DNA of 64,000 nucleotides from NCBI GenBank assembly GCA_027886175.1, contig JAJNNQ010000009.1, positions 15,597,501 to 15,661,500 on the forward strand. The letters are read 5' to 3'. This document shows positions 1-13,300 of this stretch, one piece after another. Position 1 is the stretch's first letter. Each line of letters begins with the position of its first letter. The position numbers and the translations under genes were made by a program. Below the pieces are notes generated by a model, which saw only the letters and a list, made by a program, of their open reading frames with translations, was not told the DNA's origin and searched no databases. Origin of the DNA: Phylloscopus collybita (lineage: Eukaryota; Chordata; Aves; Passeriformes; Phylloscopidae).

Positions 1-3000
1 CAAAGTTAAGCTTTAATACCGAGGCCAGCTGTTATCTCTTTCCTTACAGCTTTAACTGCAGTGCCTTCATATATTTTAGGGAATGCTGATTTTTATTGAT
101 TATGGGTTACTTTAATTTATTTAATTCTCTGGCTCAATTATTAAGAGAAGATGTATATCAAGATACAAATGTCACTTATCATAAATTAAGTTCTTTAATG
201 CAATTATTATCTTAGGCAGGTCTGAGCAAGCAAGGCTGTTTTCTGTCTGGGATTCATAACTAGACCATTTAAGTATTTGGGGTTTATTGTTCACTTGCTT
301 CATAGGAGATCAGTGAAAGCATCAAAGTAACTGAGTAGATTACGTAAACCATAATACAATTATTGATTTGGGAATACATGTACATTGTTGTTCTAAGAGG
401 ATTTCTGTAAGAACCCAAAAGCTAAGACTTTGAGAGTTTAGGTGGGAGTCACTGAAGGTTTTTTTAAACTTTCTTCTATTGCATCAGGTTCAAAATAGGT
501 TTTCAGGGGTTGGTAGTGCAAGATTTTGCAGAGCTAGTAAAAATATAAGGACCAGAAAACAATTACTTTGAAATCACACTATTAGAAGTATAAATAATAA
601 AAGGATTTATTTATGAATGCAGTATTACTTGCCAGTTGTCTCCTTTTTCTGTTTCTAATCACAGCTGCACTCCACTCTTTGTTTTCTCTGCAACCTCAGT
701 TATTGAGGTGGGCTTCCATTTCTGGAGATGATCTTGAGTGTGCTCACATTTGGGAACTTCTTCCATTTTAATGTGACTGCAGGCAACTTTGAAAAGCTGC
801 TCCCTGTTGCAATCTATGGCAATGCTCTCTCCACGACTGGAACTGACAGACTTGCATTGCCTCCTTACTATTCTGTTATTACTCACATTGTTACATCATA
901 TAATTTATTTTCGTTATTATGTCATGTCCATATGTTTATGATGATCATTCCAATAATTTATTTTGCCCATGACTGAAACAAGTGGCATGTCACTAGCAAT
1001 GTAACAATATATTTAAAACTTTTTCTTAATACATTTTCTCCTCTATTCCTTCTCAAACCTTCCTGGGATCTTTCAGGTCCTTGAAGTTATTTCTGCAGCC
1101 ATGGCCCTTAGGAGGCGTGGGAGGACTGCGAGGCAGAAGCAGCAGTGGTCAGTGGAGTCTGGTTCTATTAACTGCAGACCCCTCCCCTGTCATAAATGTA
1201 AAATCTTTCCATAAATCACATTTTCTTTCACACATTCTTCTTCCATTCTCACTTCATCTATCTTTTATGTTGCTTTGTTTCCTGCTCTTTTTTGCATTAA
1301 TAAACGGAGCACAGTTCTAGGAAATTTTTCTCTCCCCCTTATTGAATAGATTTGGTTGCAATGCTGCTGAAAAGCATAAGCATTATTTAAGCCTGAACAA
1401 AGGAAATGTCACACAACTTGTAACTTGAAGCATACCAACTTTAATTTTGTCCTTGAAATGAAGAAAGCAATTTTTGCATTATTAAAGACTAGATTTTTTT
1501 TTTAACAGCAAGTTTCCTTAAAACAAAGGCTGTACATAGAGAACTAAACATTTCCTAGTCCTTCTGCTCCAATTTTTCACACTTTGAATGTATGAAGCCA
1601 CTGGAGCTTATACTTCTGGAGGAACATAGGAGAGCTGAGATAGATGGAATATTGTACTCTGCATCTTATGCTCATTGTATGGAAAGATGCATGAATTTTC
1701 TTCCTGCTGAATTTTTAGCATGCTATTCTGGGTGAGCAATACCTTACGGCTGGCAGCCAACTGACTGCCAAGGCTGGATTTGATCATGGCTAGTGTGAGG
1801 CACTGGATCACTGAGATTCCACATCTGTCAAATAAGGAGTTGGGGCCTCATTATCACAAGGCACATGGTACCAGCAGTTTCCCTTGAAAATGCCTGCCTG
1901 ACAGCACCCTGACTTTGACTTCATCTGTACAGAACATGCAATGGAAATGGCAGAGCACAGGAGGCAAGATGCAAGCATTAAAGAGCATTCTCTACAGCTT
2001 TGTAGTTCTGGACATCTACTCTGTAATAAATTGAAAAACTTGCCCTTATGCAAAAATTCACCATAACAGTAACTTGAATCTTTTCAGCAGGCATGGTTTG
2101 AAAAGAAGAACCAATTTCCTTAAGAAGGTTTGTGTCTTTTTTTAATAGAGCTATATATACAGCCTATTTTAAGTTATGTTGGCAAGTAGGCATATATTTA
2201 GAATTTCTGTCATGTGCTTTCAGAAATAAAAGAGTTGGGCTTTTTATTTTCTCTAGGTGTTCTTCTGTGCATTAAGAATGATGATTTAGTATTCACTCAA
2301 GAAGACATGGCTAAGGTGATACTTGTTCAAAAGCAGAAACACCTAAGAAATTTAACAGGAATAATACAGCAGGTCATAGAAACACCTTCAGACAATCTCT
2401 CACATTTCTAGTCCAGACTCATAATGATACCATGCTACCATAGAGCCCATCATCTTTACACAGGTGAACAGCTGCGTAAACAGCTTCTCACAGAAGAAAT
2501 ACTGTAGTCTTGCAGAAATTTATCATCTACGCTTTAATTTCAATAGTATTGAATTAAGCCTTATAAAATGCTTCCCAGTTACATAAAGCCACCTTGCAGC
2601 AGAAGCCAGTATTCCAGGGGGAAGGGGAAAGGGTGGGACCTGGGACAATGGACTTCTTGGGTTTTGCCATAGAATACACATCTTTAGCAAAAAAAAAAAA
2701 AAAAAAAGTATATTGGGAAATCAGAAAAGTTCATTAGGAAAGATACATGACATATGTGTTTGACAAGCCGAGCTACCAGCTTGCTGAGTTAACAGCTGTT
2801 ACCTGTTAACTTCATAGGAGTGTGGAAGGGAAGAAAACCTTGAAATGGGAAAATTTAAGTTGTGCAGAAGCTGTTTGACAACAGGGAAGAAGTAATTTTA
2901 CCCCAGTCCTAGGATGGTGGTAGTTACACTGTTCTAAAACATGGTGCTTTGGGAACACAGATTGCCCTGGATGGCTTTGGCCATTAAGTGCTGAGGTATT

Positions 3001-6000
3001 TCTGGTATGTAATCTTATTCCAAGTAATTTTTTCATGACACTCCTGGGTCTGCCTGCATGTTTGCGAACAAAAGCCTCAAGAAGAGGATGGGAAGGCCTG
3101 AATTAGAACAGTCAGATGTCAGCAATTAAACCCCAGCATTATTACCATGTCTAGACACTAGGCACTCCTAGGGCACCTCAGAGCAGCTTCATCTCTTGAT
3201 CTTTACCACAGTGAAGATATTTTTACCTATTAAGCAGTATTAAGATTTTGCTCTTCTTCCTCAAGCTTTTCTTTATACACGAGGATACTTAGGATTCTTT
3301 ACAAGACTAATGAACAAAACAAGATTTAAACTGGCTCTTGTTCCTGTTCTTGAATCCAGGAACACTAAATATAAGGTGGCAAATGTAACAGGCAAGAGGA
3401 ATTACACCAGTTGAGCCGGTATCTTTAATGAATTAAACTTGCCAGGCAGTTTTTTTGCCTTACATAAAAGAAAGATGAGAAAAATCTCTAAGTATAACCA
3501 GTTTATCAAAAAGATGGCTGTTGAAGGTGACAGGAAAGCTGAGCCATGGATGGGACAATGTAAGTCATCATCAGGGATGTGTCCATTTACTGATGACCCT
3601 TCCCACATCCAGGTCATCTTTCAGCTGAGAGACACTGGCCAACTGTGTATGTCACTCCAAAATGGCAGTGTTTTAGGGCAATCTTTTGGATTGTTCATTA
3701 CCCATACGTGGAAGGAGCAAAGTAATTGCTGATTGCACTTGTTTATCAAATTTTGAGACTGTAGTGGCCTGAGAAGATATTTTTTTACATCTGCAACTGC
3801 AGCTAATAAAGGTGTCCTTTCAACTATCCTCTGTACTTCATATTGAAACCTTCCCTGCAAACACTACATGCTTCATAGTTACCAAGCCATGATTAGACTC
3901 AAGTATAGTTTTACTTGAAATGTGTAATAGAAGTACAGCTTCAGCCCCTAAGAACTGAAGATTAAACTGTGTCCTGATCCAGTTAAGTGCTATGTGTTAA
4001 CAGAATTAACAAGTTTATGTATCACAGCTCCTGTAAGAGCCTGTCAAACTTGCATGTCTGGCACCTTTAGAGGTAAGCCTCTTGATTAGATGCACACTAC
4101 ACACAAGTGTTTATCTTAAATATCATCATGCTCAGCAGCTGCAGATGTTACCAAGGATGTCTCTTTCCCTGGGAAGGAAACTGTTCTTTCTATGTTTCTA
4201 TTTCACCAGTTGCATCGAATTCAAACACCATCAGCTAACAGATGAAACAGTCCCTGCATACTGCACATTTTTGCCGTTCAGATTTGGATTCTGTCTTATA
4301 GGAACAACTTACTCATTGTGAACTAAAGGGAAATTGCTGCAAACAATCCAGAAAGCTGCTCCACAGTGTCACAGTGTAGAAGGCTATTGAGGAGGGCAGA
4401 AGGCAATTTCTGTTAATTTGTAGCTGGCAACAGATTGGGAAAAAGATGGCAGGAGGAATATCTGATGCTGAAATACAATGATCATAGACAGCAAAACGAA
4501 CTTTAAGTGGATAAAGTGAAAATGTCAGGTACGCATTATAAGAAAGGGTTCATCCTATCAAGAATTACATAGTTATTCACACAGAAAGCCCTTTAGGCTT
4601 TCCAAGTGATCTGAAGTCTTCCTCCTCTAGGTGAAAGCTGAAATTTAGACTTAGAAGATAAAATATTTATATGAAAGAAAAAACCCAGTACCGTGTCTTT
4701 AGTCATTTTATGAAGAGTATGTCTCTGAAACAATCTCTAAAATCGAGTTCTAAAAATTCATCTATGCTAACATTTAGCATTCTCTTTTATTCACACAATT
4801 ACTGGATTTGAGGCTATTCAGTGATGTCCCACCCAAGAGGTATACCAAACTCTTACTATATGCAGCAATTAAGTATCAAATGCAAAATATCAAGAATCTT
4901 CATCTAATAGAAACTAAAAATTTCTCCTCAGTTTTATCTCACTAATATCTTTGGTCTTGCCTCATCTATTTAATTACAAAACTTAAATAAAGTAAGGTTT
5001 GTAAGTACTATTCTATTAAGTGCTAACTTCAGAGAAAACACCAGTTCAGCAAAGCACTTAATTTGTATACTCAAATTGTATACTTTGAGATTCCAGGTGA
5101 TTAAAGGTTGGATAAAATCAGCTGGCTGTGAGTCATGCTTTGAGAATGTCAGCAAGCCCATTTCTGCACTGACCTTTTAGTTTCTGTTTTTCAGCTCTCT
5201 AGAGCCATCCTCCACAATTCTATATTTTGTCTACAATGCATGGGGGAGCCACAACCTCAGCCAGCAGAGAAGCTACTGTGAGCTCTGTGAGGGCTTTATA
5301 GAAGTGGCCAGGTGACTGGAACAGGCAGATGACTGCTTTCCTCACCTCTAGCCTGCCCTTCCTTACCTGCTCACATGGAGGTGTTTCAGCTGTGATGTTG
5401 ATGGGCTTGTCATACTTACAATCTTACCGATTTAACAGTTTCCAAAATTTGACTCTTCTATATAAAATAAATTGTACATCTGCATTCATAGATACCACCA
5501 CATTATTTCCTCCTCCATCTCCCCAAATGTCCGTATCCAACCAATCTGGGAAGCAAAGGTATATAAACCCCACTTAAAATAAAACCAAACTCCTACAACA
5601 CAAAAGGTTCCCCTTTTTTGAAAGCAGGGATTAAAAATTCAGCATGTTCATTTAAATTAGATAATTTTTTCATGTTTTATATGTTAATCTTGAACTCCAA
5701 GGAGAATAGTACTTCTCACAGGTGTCTATGTTATTAATCTCTCTAATATCTGGATACTGTGACCCAATAAAACCAATGCAAACTGATCCCTCACTTCGTT
5801 CAGGGATATGAAAAGGCAGCAATGTAAGACATCAACAGCTTCAGCAAGCAGCACAGTGCTAACACAGAAGTGGACAAAATGTAATTAAATAAAAATGAAA
5901 GAACTTAATAAAAAGTCATTGTTCTTCCAACATCTGAAATATTTCTTAACTTACACAAAGCTTAAATTATTAGGGTTTAAGGTGTTCTGATAATGGATGA

Positions 6001-6113
6001 GATCCAATTAACAAGACACGCCTCTGCCCAAATTAAGGTGCAAATAGACCATATGCCAAGTCAATAGCATGCACTTAACAATGAACATGAGGCAGAAAGA
6101 TAGATTCTGTGTA
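1..6113. other. Intergenic DNA downstream of ADGRA3
   Basis: AT-rich, with only short ORFs and no recognisable protein, RNA gene or repeat of known family. The one clear low-complexity feature is a 19-base A run at 2689-2707. ORFs of about 60-97 codons scatter across all frames, as expected by chance. Confidence 0.6.
2689..2707 (+). repeat. A19 homopolymer
   Basis: Nineteen consecutive A. It could be a relic poly(A) tail, but no element body is recognisable to its left. Confidence 0.85.
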
Positions 6114-6450
6114 GACTTCATAGCACCTTCCAGTATCTGAAGGGATTTACAGGGAAGTCAGAGAGGGACTCTTCATCAGGAATTTTAGTGATGAGACAAG
6201 GAGTAAGGGGCACAAATTGGAAGAGGGGAAATTTAGGTTACATATTAGGAAGAAATTCTTTAAGGGTGGTGAGATACTGAAACAGGTTGCCCAGGGAAGT
6301 TGTGGATGCTCCATCCCTGGCAGTGTTCAAGGCCAGGTTAGACATGGCCTTGCACAACCTGGTCTAGTGGGAAGCGTCCCTGCCCATAGCAGGGGCAGTT
6401 GAAACTAGATTATCTTTAAGGTCCCTTCCAACCTGTAACATTCTATGATA
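6114..6450 (+). mobile_element. CR1 LINE, 3'-terminal fragment (5'-truncated)
   Basis: Matches the well-known avian CR1 3' region as I recall it: TTCATAGCACCTTCCAGTA, then AAACAGGTTGCCCAGGGAAG, ATGCTCCATCCCTGGCAGTG, CAACCTGGTCTAGTGG and AAGGTCCCTTCCAACC. It ends ATTCTATGAT, the CR1 terminal octamer repeat. It is a non-autonomous 5'-truncated copy with part of the end of ORF2 and the 3'UTR. Divergence is moderate. It lies between ADGRA3 and whatever gene follows. Confidence 0.9.
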
Positions 6451-8749
6451 AAACCACCAAAACTTTTTTAGCCATAAATCAGGGTGTGCTTATACTCTTT
6501 TCCTCTATACCAATGACACTTGTTTTTCAAGGTCTGCTGCCACTACTGTGCCTGCACAAATATACTCACTTTCACCATTGAGACTACCACCCCTAACTTC
6601 TGTTTTTAGTCTCTCCCATTTCTTTGTAGATAACACAAACTGCTCCCACTTTGTTACCTGCTTTCCTTTATGTATCTGATTAATGATTGTAGCTACTCTC
6701 ATTGATCCACAGAAGGTCAAAATAAGCTTTCTGTGGTTTTGTTATGGTTTGGGGTTTTTTTGCATTGGAATGATTTAGGTGGTTTCTCATGCGCATTTAA
6801 TTACAATTCTGAAAATAAGCTTGCTTTACGCTATTAGGAAGGAAAGTGTGAAAAAGCCTGAAGACTTTCTGTTTCTAACTTTTTAAATAAGATACTATAT
6901 TGAATATCCCCCCTTTTACAGAGTCTAATAACCTGCCTTCCACATTTCAGTTACAGAAATTCTTTCAATTTAAGATGCTTCGTTAAAAATGCAGCAGATG
7001 AGAGTATCAGTGTTTGTCAAGACCATATCAGAGAACAATGTCTTAATTTATCATCTGAGCCAAAGCACTTGTTAGATGAAAAGCAAATGTAGCTATGTAT
7101 ATAGCAGTGAGTGAACTAAGCATATTTATTAGAGTTCATTAGAGTGATGATTTAAGAAATATTTTACATTAATGACCCTCTGTACCAAGCTAGGCAGATG
7201 CTTACTAGATAAGATGCTACTAGAAAAGCTTATTTTTTATCTCATCAAAACAGGGCAAACTATCAAGCTATGCAGAAGTATTACATACAGAATTAATTTT
7301 AAAGGTGGGTTTCAAGAAATACTAAACTGATGTTTGGATCCAAGCAAACCTATGAAAAGGGGGAAAGCGCTAAAAGTAGTGGGCAAGTGGATTCTAAAGG
7401 ATAACTAATCCTACCCTAAGTCCCTATCATATCTTGTTCAGATAAGAAATTTTGAACATTTTTCCATATTATCCATGGATTACCTTTTTCCAGCACTATA
7501 ATTTTAAAGATAAAAAGTAGGCTTAAGTTATTTGCACGTGTACATGCATTTGTTATGATAAAAAAACACAGTATTGACACCTGATTAAATATAATGTATC
7601 AGTATCTCAGTTTGAGCTACAGAGTATGTATGAATTGCTCCTAGTTGTGCAATATACAAATTCATCTCAAGAGATGATTGTTTCTCCTGGCACAGCTCTT
7701 ACTGTCTGCAGTTCAGTTTTCATGACTTGCAGCATTTGGAATGGAATATGATCAAGTTTCTCGTTTTGACTTCTAGGTCCAAAACTGCATCTCTGCCACC
7801 AAAAGGAACCCTCCTGCACCAAATAACAATCCACAAACAGCAATTACAAAGCAGTCAGTTGTCTAAGATGTGTCGATACCTTATCAAATAGATTTAAAAC
7901 AGGTATTTGATATATACTTGTATATTTAGTTAAAATTCTTTTCTTTGATAGTACCCTTAAGCTCCTTTCTTCTCAGTATCTACCCTTATGGTAGCTGTAA
8001 GGTTGGATACAAGCTAAAAGCTATCTCTCCTGAAACCAGGAAAATAGAACAGCAATCAAAACTGAGTCATATGCTTGTCAAAATGTTCCTGAAAGAATTC
8101 TTAAATGGTAACTACCCACAAGAAGTAAAAATAGAACCCAAACCCTAACAACACTGTCCTGTTGCAGAGGTTTGTACAATGCATCCAAGATTAGTTCACA
8201 CTATCAGACTACTAGAGGCTGCAGTAAATCTGGCAAGCAGTAATTAAACATATCTGAACAAGTTTATAAATCATTTAACACAATATTTGAGTATGGACGA
8301 TGTTAGATCTGTATTGTAACTCAGACACACTTCACTAAAACACCCAAAAGTGACAAGTCTGAAGTGGCTAACCAACTAACCAGGCATATACAATCCAATT
8401 CCATTCATTGCTTAAAGGCTGAGTGGTGGTATCAGTACTAGATTATACAGAAGCATTTTTTGCTATTTAATAGACATAGCTTTAGCAAAATGGGTGTACG
8501 TGCTGGAAACAGGTACAATCTCAAGCACCACTCTGCAACTACAGCTTCAAATTGTTGGATGATTTGAACAGCAGGATGATACAAAATATGATCCTGTTTA
8601 CACTGAGGTATGAGCAATTTAAGTGTTGAAAACTGTAACTTCAGTATTTTCTTTAGTAGTGGAAGGTCATAAGTTTCAGATAAAAACAGTAAAATCAATA
8701 TGACATTCAGTGCAGTAAAACCCCAACAAGTAAGTGCAACTTGGGACTG
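6451..8749. other. Intergenic DNA just past the ADGRA3 poly(A) site
   Basis: AT-rich, with no gene or repeat I recognise. It contains a short T/G-rich tract at about 6733-6761. The DNA just below 8749 would be 3'UTR if a more distal poly(A) site is used. Confidence 0.5.
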
Positions 8750-9081
8750 CTGGGGAAAATACTATTTATTATACATTTAAATACAAATTTGAAATGTGTT
8801 GTGGACACATCCTGCAGGGTTACAGGTAAAAAAAAATGTACAAAGTTGTGTTCTGCATCTCACAAGACTGACACTTCAAAAAAGTTTCACAAAATACAAA
8901 GCAAGAGTTCATCTTTGTAAGAACAGCAAAGGTAATAATGCATAAAAATTTTTGCTTGGCATATTATCTTTGTTCCCTCCCTGCATAAAAGTACCTACAG
9001 TTTGTAAACAGTCTTTAAAAGTGTTAATAGCTTTAAGGAATGTGTAATCACAGTTTATATGGATTCATCCCACAAAGAATG
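8750..9081 (-). other. ADGRA3: ADGRA3 3' untranslated region (proposed)
   Basis: The stretch between the stop codon and the first good poly(A) signal, about 330 nt. It is AT-rich, with no ORF of note. The end is inferred from the hexamer at 8765-8770. Longer forms using later signals cannot be excluded, for example a TTTATT on the plus strand near 7126. Confidence 0.55.
8765..8770 (-). terminator. ADGRA3: Canonical poly(A) signal AATAAA for ADGRA3
   Basis: On the minus strand this reads AATAAA, the first perfect hexamer found after the stop. About 30-50 nt further on, a G/T-rich stretch (TTGTTGGGGTTTT on the minus strand, around 8718-8731) fits a downstream element. Cleavage would fall near 8745-8750. 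Confidence 0.55.
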
Positions 9082-10324
9082 CTACACAGTAGTTTCATGT
9101 TTCCATAACCCAGTTCTAATATTACCAGTACTGTCTGCAGTGAGCAAAGGTCCATCCTGTCCACTGCTTTTAAGAGGTCCATTCTGGATGGCTAAATTTA
9201 AGCCGTAAGATTTTTGTTGATTTTCAAGCTCGGCCGCTATTGGTTTCCTTAGAATATCTTTTTTGTTGTTGGTAGCTATTGTTTTCTCTGTGTTTCTGCT
9301 ACTTTTTGGGAGCGTACTGCAAGCGTCACTGCTGTCTTGTTGGGACTGGTTGTACTGACGTTCTCTGTATGCCAAATAGGCTCTTCGGCTCCTCGAGTGC
9401 CCGTCGCTGTTGCTCTGGCGAGTTTTGGGCAAGCCATTTTGCACACTTCCTTCCACACTCGTGGGAACATCATAAGCATATTCCCTCAGCACTGCAAGCC
9501 TGCTGGCACGATGGCCCTTGCTCCTGTTCTTATGGTGCCGGCTTGGGTGTCCGTTTGTCCGAAACTGTACCTCTAACGGAGCTACATGCATTTTGATATC
9601 ATTGTCCACTGAATGTTCAGTCAGACTGTTATCAAGCTGAGGACCTGTGTTCAATGGCAGAGAAGTAGGGTGGCACTGAGCTGCTGCAGCTTGTAAGTTA
9701 GTTAGTTTACAACCTTGGGATGAATTTTTTAGGCTTGAGGCACTTTTATTTGTGCATGAGGATTCAGCGCTACTGTTGGTGCATTTTGGGGCCTCTCCGT
9801 TGGTTCCTATGGAACTGGAGGGCGGCACATTTACTTGCACTGAGTATGTACTCCTTCCTGGGCAGCAAGTTGTTATCCAAGCATGCCTGACATCTTCTCT
9901 GTTAATGCAGTGGTGCACCATAAGAAAGGCACTGAGGCTTAAACACGTTGCCCCAAAAAAACAGCTGAAGATCAGGTCCATAGGATAATACAGGGAGACG
10001 GACAGAGCTCCAAAGATCCACAGCGTAACATACAAAACCAAAGTAAGGCCCACTCCCAGAAGTTGTGCTGGAAAACTGTGCTCGTTCTCCAAAGCAGATG
10101 TGGACACCAGGGACACTGACAATGAATCCTGATGGGCCAGTTCCCCGTGTTCGTTGGTGGCCAGACGCTGCTGCTCCTCGACAGGTTCCTTCAGCTCATA
10201 TTTGCGTTCAGGGTGACGCTTTAGTTGTATGAATATGCTGAGAAAATACATACAGTTTATGAAAATTATAAAACTAGCAGGTCCATAAAATGCTCCTAAG
10301 CTAGGTTCCCAAGCCATCCAGCAA
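9082..10324 (-). CDS. ADGRA3: ADGRA3 exon 19: helices 5-7, cytoplasmic tail, stop
   Basis: A 1243-nt terminal exon coding residues 908-1321 and the TAG stop at 9082-9084. The loop [12 protein letters not shown] carries the conserved Cys and Trp of extracellular loop 2. Helix 5 is about 920-942, helix 6 about 997-1019 and helix 7 about 1024-1047. The tail is rich in Ser, Asn and Gln. It includes two conserved basic stretches, [16 protein letters not shown] and [14 protein letters not shown], and ends WKHETTV. The last four residues (ETTV) are a class I PDZ ligand; published work reports binding to Dlg1. The tail is the most divergent part relative to human, yet it stays fully open and alignable. 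Confidence 0.97.
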
Positions 10325-13300
10325 CTGCAAAAGAAACAAACCAAAGAACAAATTAACATCTTGCACAAGTCACTTACGCTTTTTCAGTTCATTGAAATGA
10401 TCTTGTCTGTGCTACATTCTCTGCAAGAATCAGAATTAATTGCATCAAGTATTCAGAGGAAAGCAAGCCTAGGAAATCTTATGACAGAGCTCTCACTTAT
10501 AGGGTACTTACTAAGGTGCACTAGGTCTGCTGCCATAATTTCGGATGTTTGCTGCAGCTGTTATTCCACAAACTATGATAGGGATCCCTCCACCAATAAG
10601 GTAGAACCTAAAAAATAAAACAAATTTATCAGCAGCTGCTTAAGTGCAATGGATTTTTTCCAGTCACCATGAAGGAAATTAGAGCTTTCCAGGATTTGGG
10701 AAGCATATAAGTTCTTTATGAAACTAAATAGGGTGAATCAGGTTTGGGCTTTAGCAGTATCAATTATTTCCTAAGTCTTCCTCACTACAGCTTTTCTCCT
10801 TCTGCGGTAAGCTGCCTCTTTCTCAAAGCTGCTCACTCCCACCTCCCACTCACAGACATTGAACAAAGGTGTAAGAAGGGAGAAGAAAAAGCTCTCAGTC
10901 AGAAGTTGTAAACTGCTGGAAAAGAATAAGGAAACTTTGAATTAAAATACTAAGTGGTATGTCCTGTGTTCCAGAGATCAACTTGCCTAGTATTATAGAC
11001 ACCGTTACTTGAATTTTTTTGGGGGGCAGGGGTTCAACAGATGGGAGGTTTTGTTTTGTTTTGTTTTTGGTTTTTTAATTATTATTTTTAATGGACTCTG
11101 TAATTTTATAGTATATACTTACTGGTTCCCTGTGGTGGCATTAATGAAAATTGTACCCTTTCAAGAAGAAAAAGGGCTGTTGGAGTATCTCACTTTTCAC
11201 TCTGATTTCTATGAATTCACATTGAATTCATTAGTGGCAGATCAACAATTACTAATAATCATTCAAATTAACAGCACTCAGTCCTGCAGCTTATACTAAG
11301 CCAGTCCAAATTCAGATCAGAACATAGAAGTGAAAACTCTTACTGTGACAGGTGGGTGAGCATTTATTTTTTATAAACAGGAGACACCTATTACGGTGGT
11401 CCTGGACTTTTCCACTGCATTTCTGATAATTCACCAGAAATTACTCTTGTCTCACTTGAAACACAAAACAACATTCTAAAACCAATTACAACTTTCCTGG
11501 AAATCAAGATACACTGAATTTATTATTTAGTGGCTGAATTCTACAAAGACTAGATTCTGACACTGGTTTATTCTGTATCTTGATGCAGCAAATAGGAGCT
11601 GGCCAGACAAAAGAAATTTTTGTACAGGTACTACATCATGGGTAGTTTTATTTTAAACCTAAGTTTAAAAGGCAACTAAAACCAAAAAATCCTTCTGTGA
11701 CCTTTCCATACACAAACATCCCACATCTATCTGACTGAAGAAATTCCTGATCTGCAGGAAGGTGGACATTGGGAAAGTCTGAAAAGTATAAAGCATGTTT
11801 GCTCTGTTCTTGTCTTGGATATTTGGCTCCAGAGCTACTGCCAGTGTCAAAGATGAGGTGTTCACATCTGAAATGGCATGTTCATGTCTGTGCAGAGCTG
11901 AGCCTGTGAGGCTGATAATTTTACTGCAACATTTTCCAAAGGAGAAACTTTGTAATAAATAATAAGGGATAAAAACGCTTGTATGTAGTACTGAAAACGT
12001 TACTTGAAGATAATCAGAAAAACACTTCTGTTTTTCTGCAGTCTCAAATAGTCTCAAAATCAAGCTCTTTAAATATCTGCCCGTAACTAATCAAAGTTAA
12101 TCAACTTCTGCCACCTTGTGGAGAATTTCAGTGTAGCAGTTTTTAATTAATACCCAGAAACTGAGGAGGCAACGTGAGTAAGCTATGTCAGTGTTTTTTA
12201 GTAAGAACATTTCACATATGTGAATTTAACAGATAATTTTCTTGTCTCATTTCTGAGATTTCAGAAATGACAATTCAAGGAGGAACACATCAAAAAACCA
12301 CTATTTTCATTTGATAATGAGTGACACCCCTATTTTTCAAATAATTGTAAGCAATCTTTGGAAAATATATTTAACTTTATTTACTTAAATTGCAGTGTTT
12401 GTTAATTGTGTTAACAGTTCTTCATATTCTTTCTTCTGACAATTTAATGGGTTGTGCTTCTATCCAAAGCACAAAGTCATAATCAAACCATCAGTGGGTG
12501 ATGCTGAACCACTACCAATTCTTTAATTTACGAATCAGCTGCCCAGCACTGCATCTGTAATGCACTTAGACCCATAGTCTTTCAGCTCATCCTCTGCCAC
12601 GTAACACTGAGGAACAGCAAAATCTGAAAGGAATTTGACAGACTTGGAGAAAACACAAGGGGAGTGGCTTGTTACATTTTCTCGTCAGAATATAAATGTA
12701 GCAACCTGGGAAGCAAGAAGCCACAGAAACAAAGAACTCACCTCAGCATTGGCCTGGGTGGAGGAGGTGGCTCATCAGGATCTTGACACCTTTTTGCTTT
12801 TTTGGTTACCTGCTTGTAGATATTACGAGATGTCACTCCCAGCCACAGTACTGTTGCAAGAGTGGAATAATGGAGAATTATTCCAACCTTAAAACAAAAA
12901 TAGACAATAAAAAAATAATTACCCCTCAAATATTTCCTTTCTACTAAGTTGATACAGTAATCATTAAACTCAACATAAAGCCAAAATTTTGAAAAGCAGT
13001 ATGTATTCAAGAGAAAAAAACCCTCTTATGTGACCCCTCTAAGTGTCAAGTCATTATAGTTTAAAACAACAATAAAAATGTAGCACAAACCCATGCACGG
13101 AAAACTTAGTAACGGGAAGAACAATTTCAGAAGTGTACACAGCAATCACCAAGTGCGTTTTTAGCCAGTTTCAGTCACCAGAAAAAACACACAACTCTCA
13201 TACAGTCTATCTGTATCACAAGATTTCTTCTGGAGGATTTCTGTCTTCAGGAAGGTAAGAAAAGGTGTGCCTATGTGTGTGCACATATAGGAGAAAGATC

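Noticed and set aside
3402..3860. Cluster of 71-97-codon ORFs on both strands downstream of ADGRA3
   Set aside because: No conserved motif or gene structure visible. Lengths are within chance for this base composition.
9279..9596. Plus-strand ORFs of 79 and 105 codons
   Set aside because: Shadows of the long open exon 19 on the other strand.
11665..12063. 132-codon minus-strand ORF in intron 17
   Set aside because: No domain, no homology I recognise, and it lies wholly within an intron with good flanking splice sites. Taken as chance.
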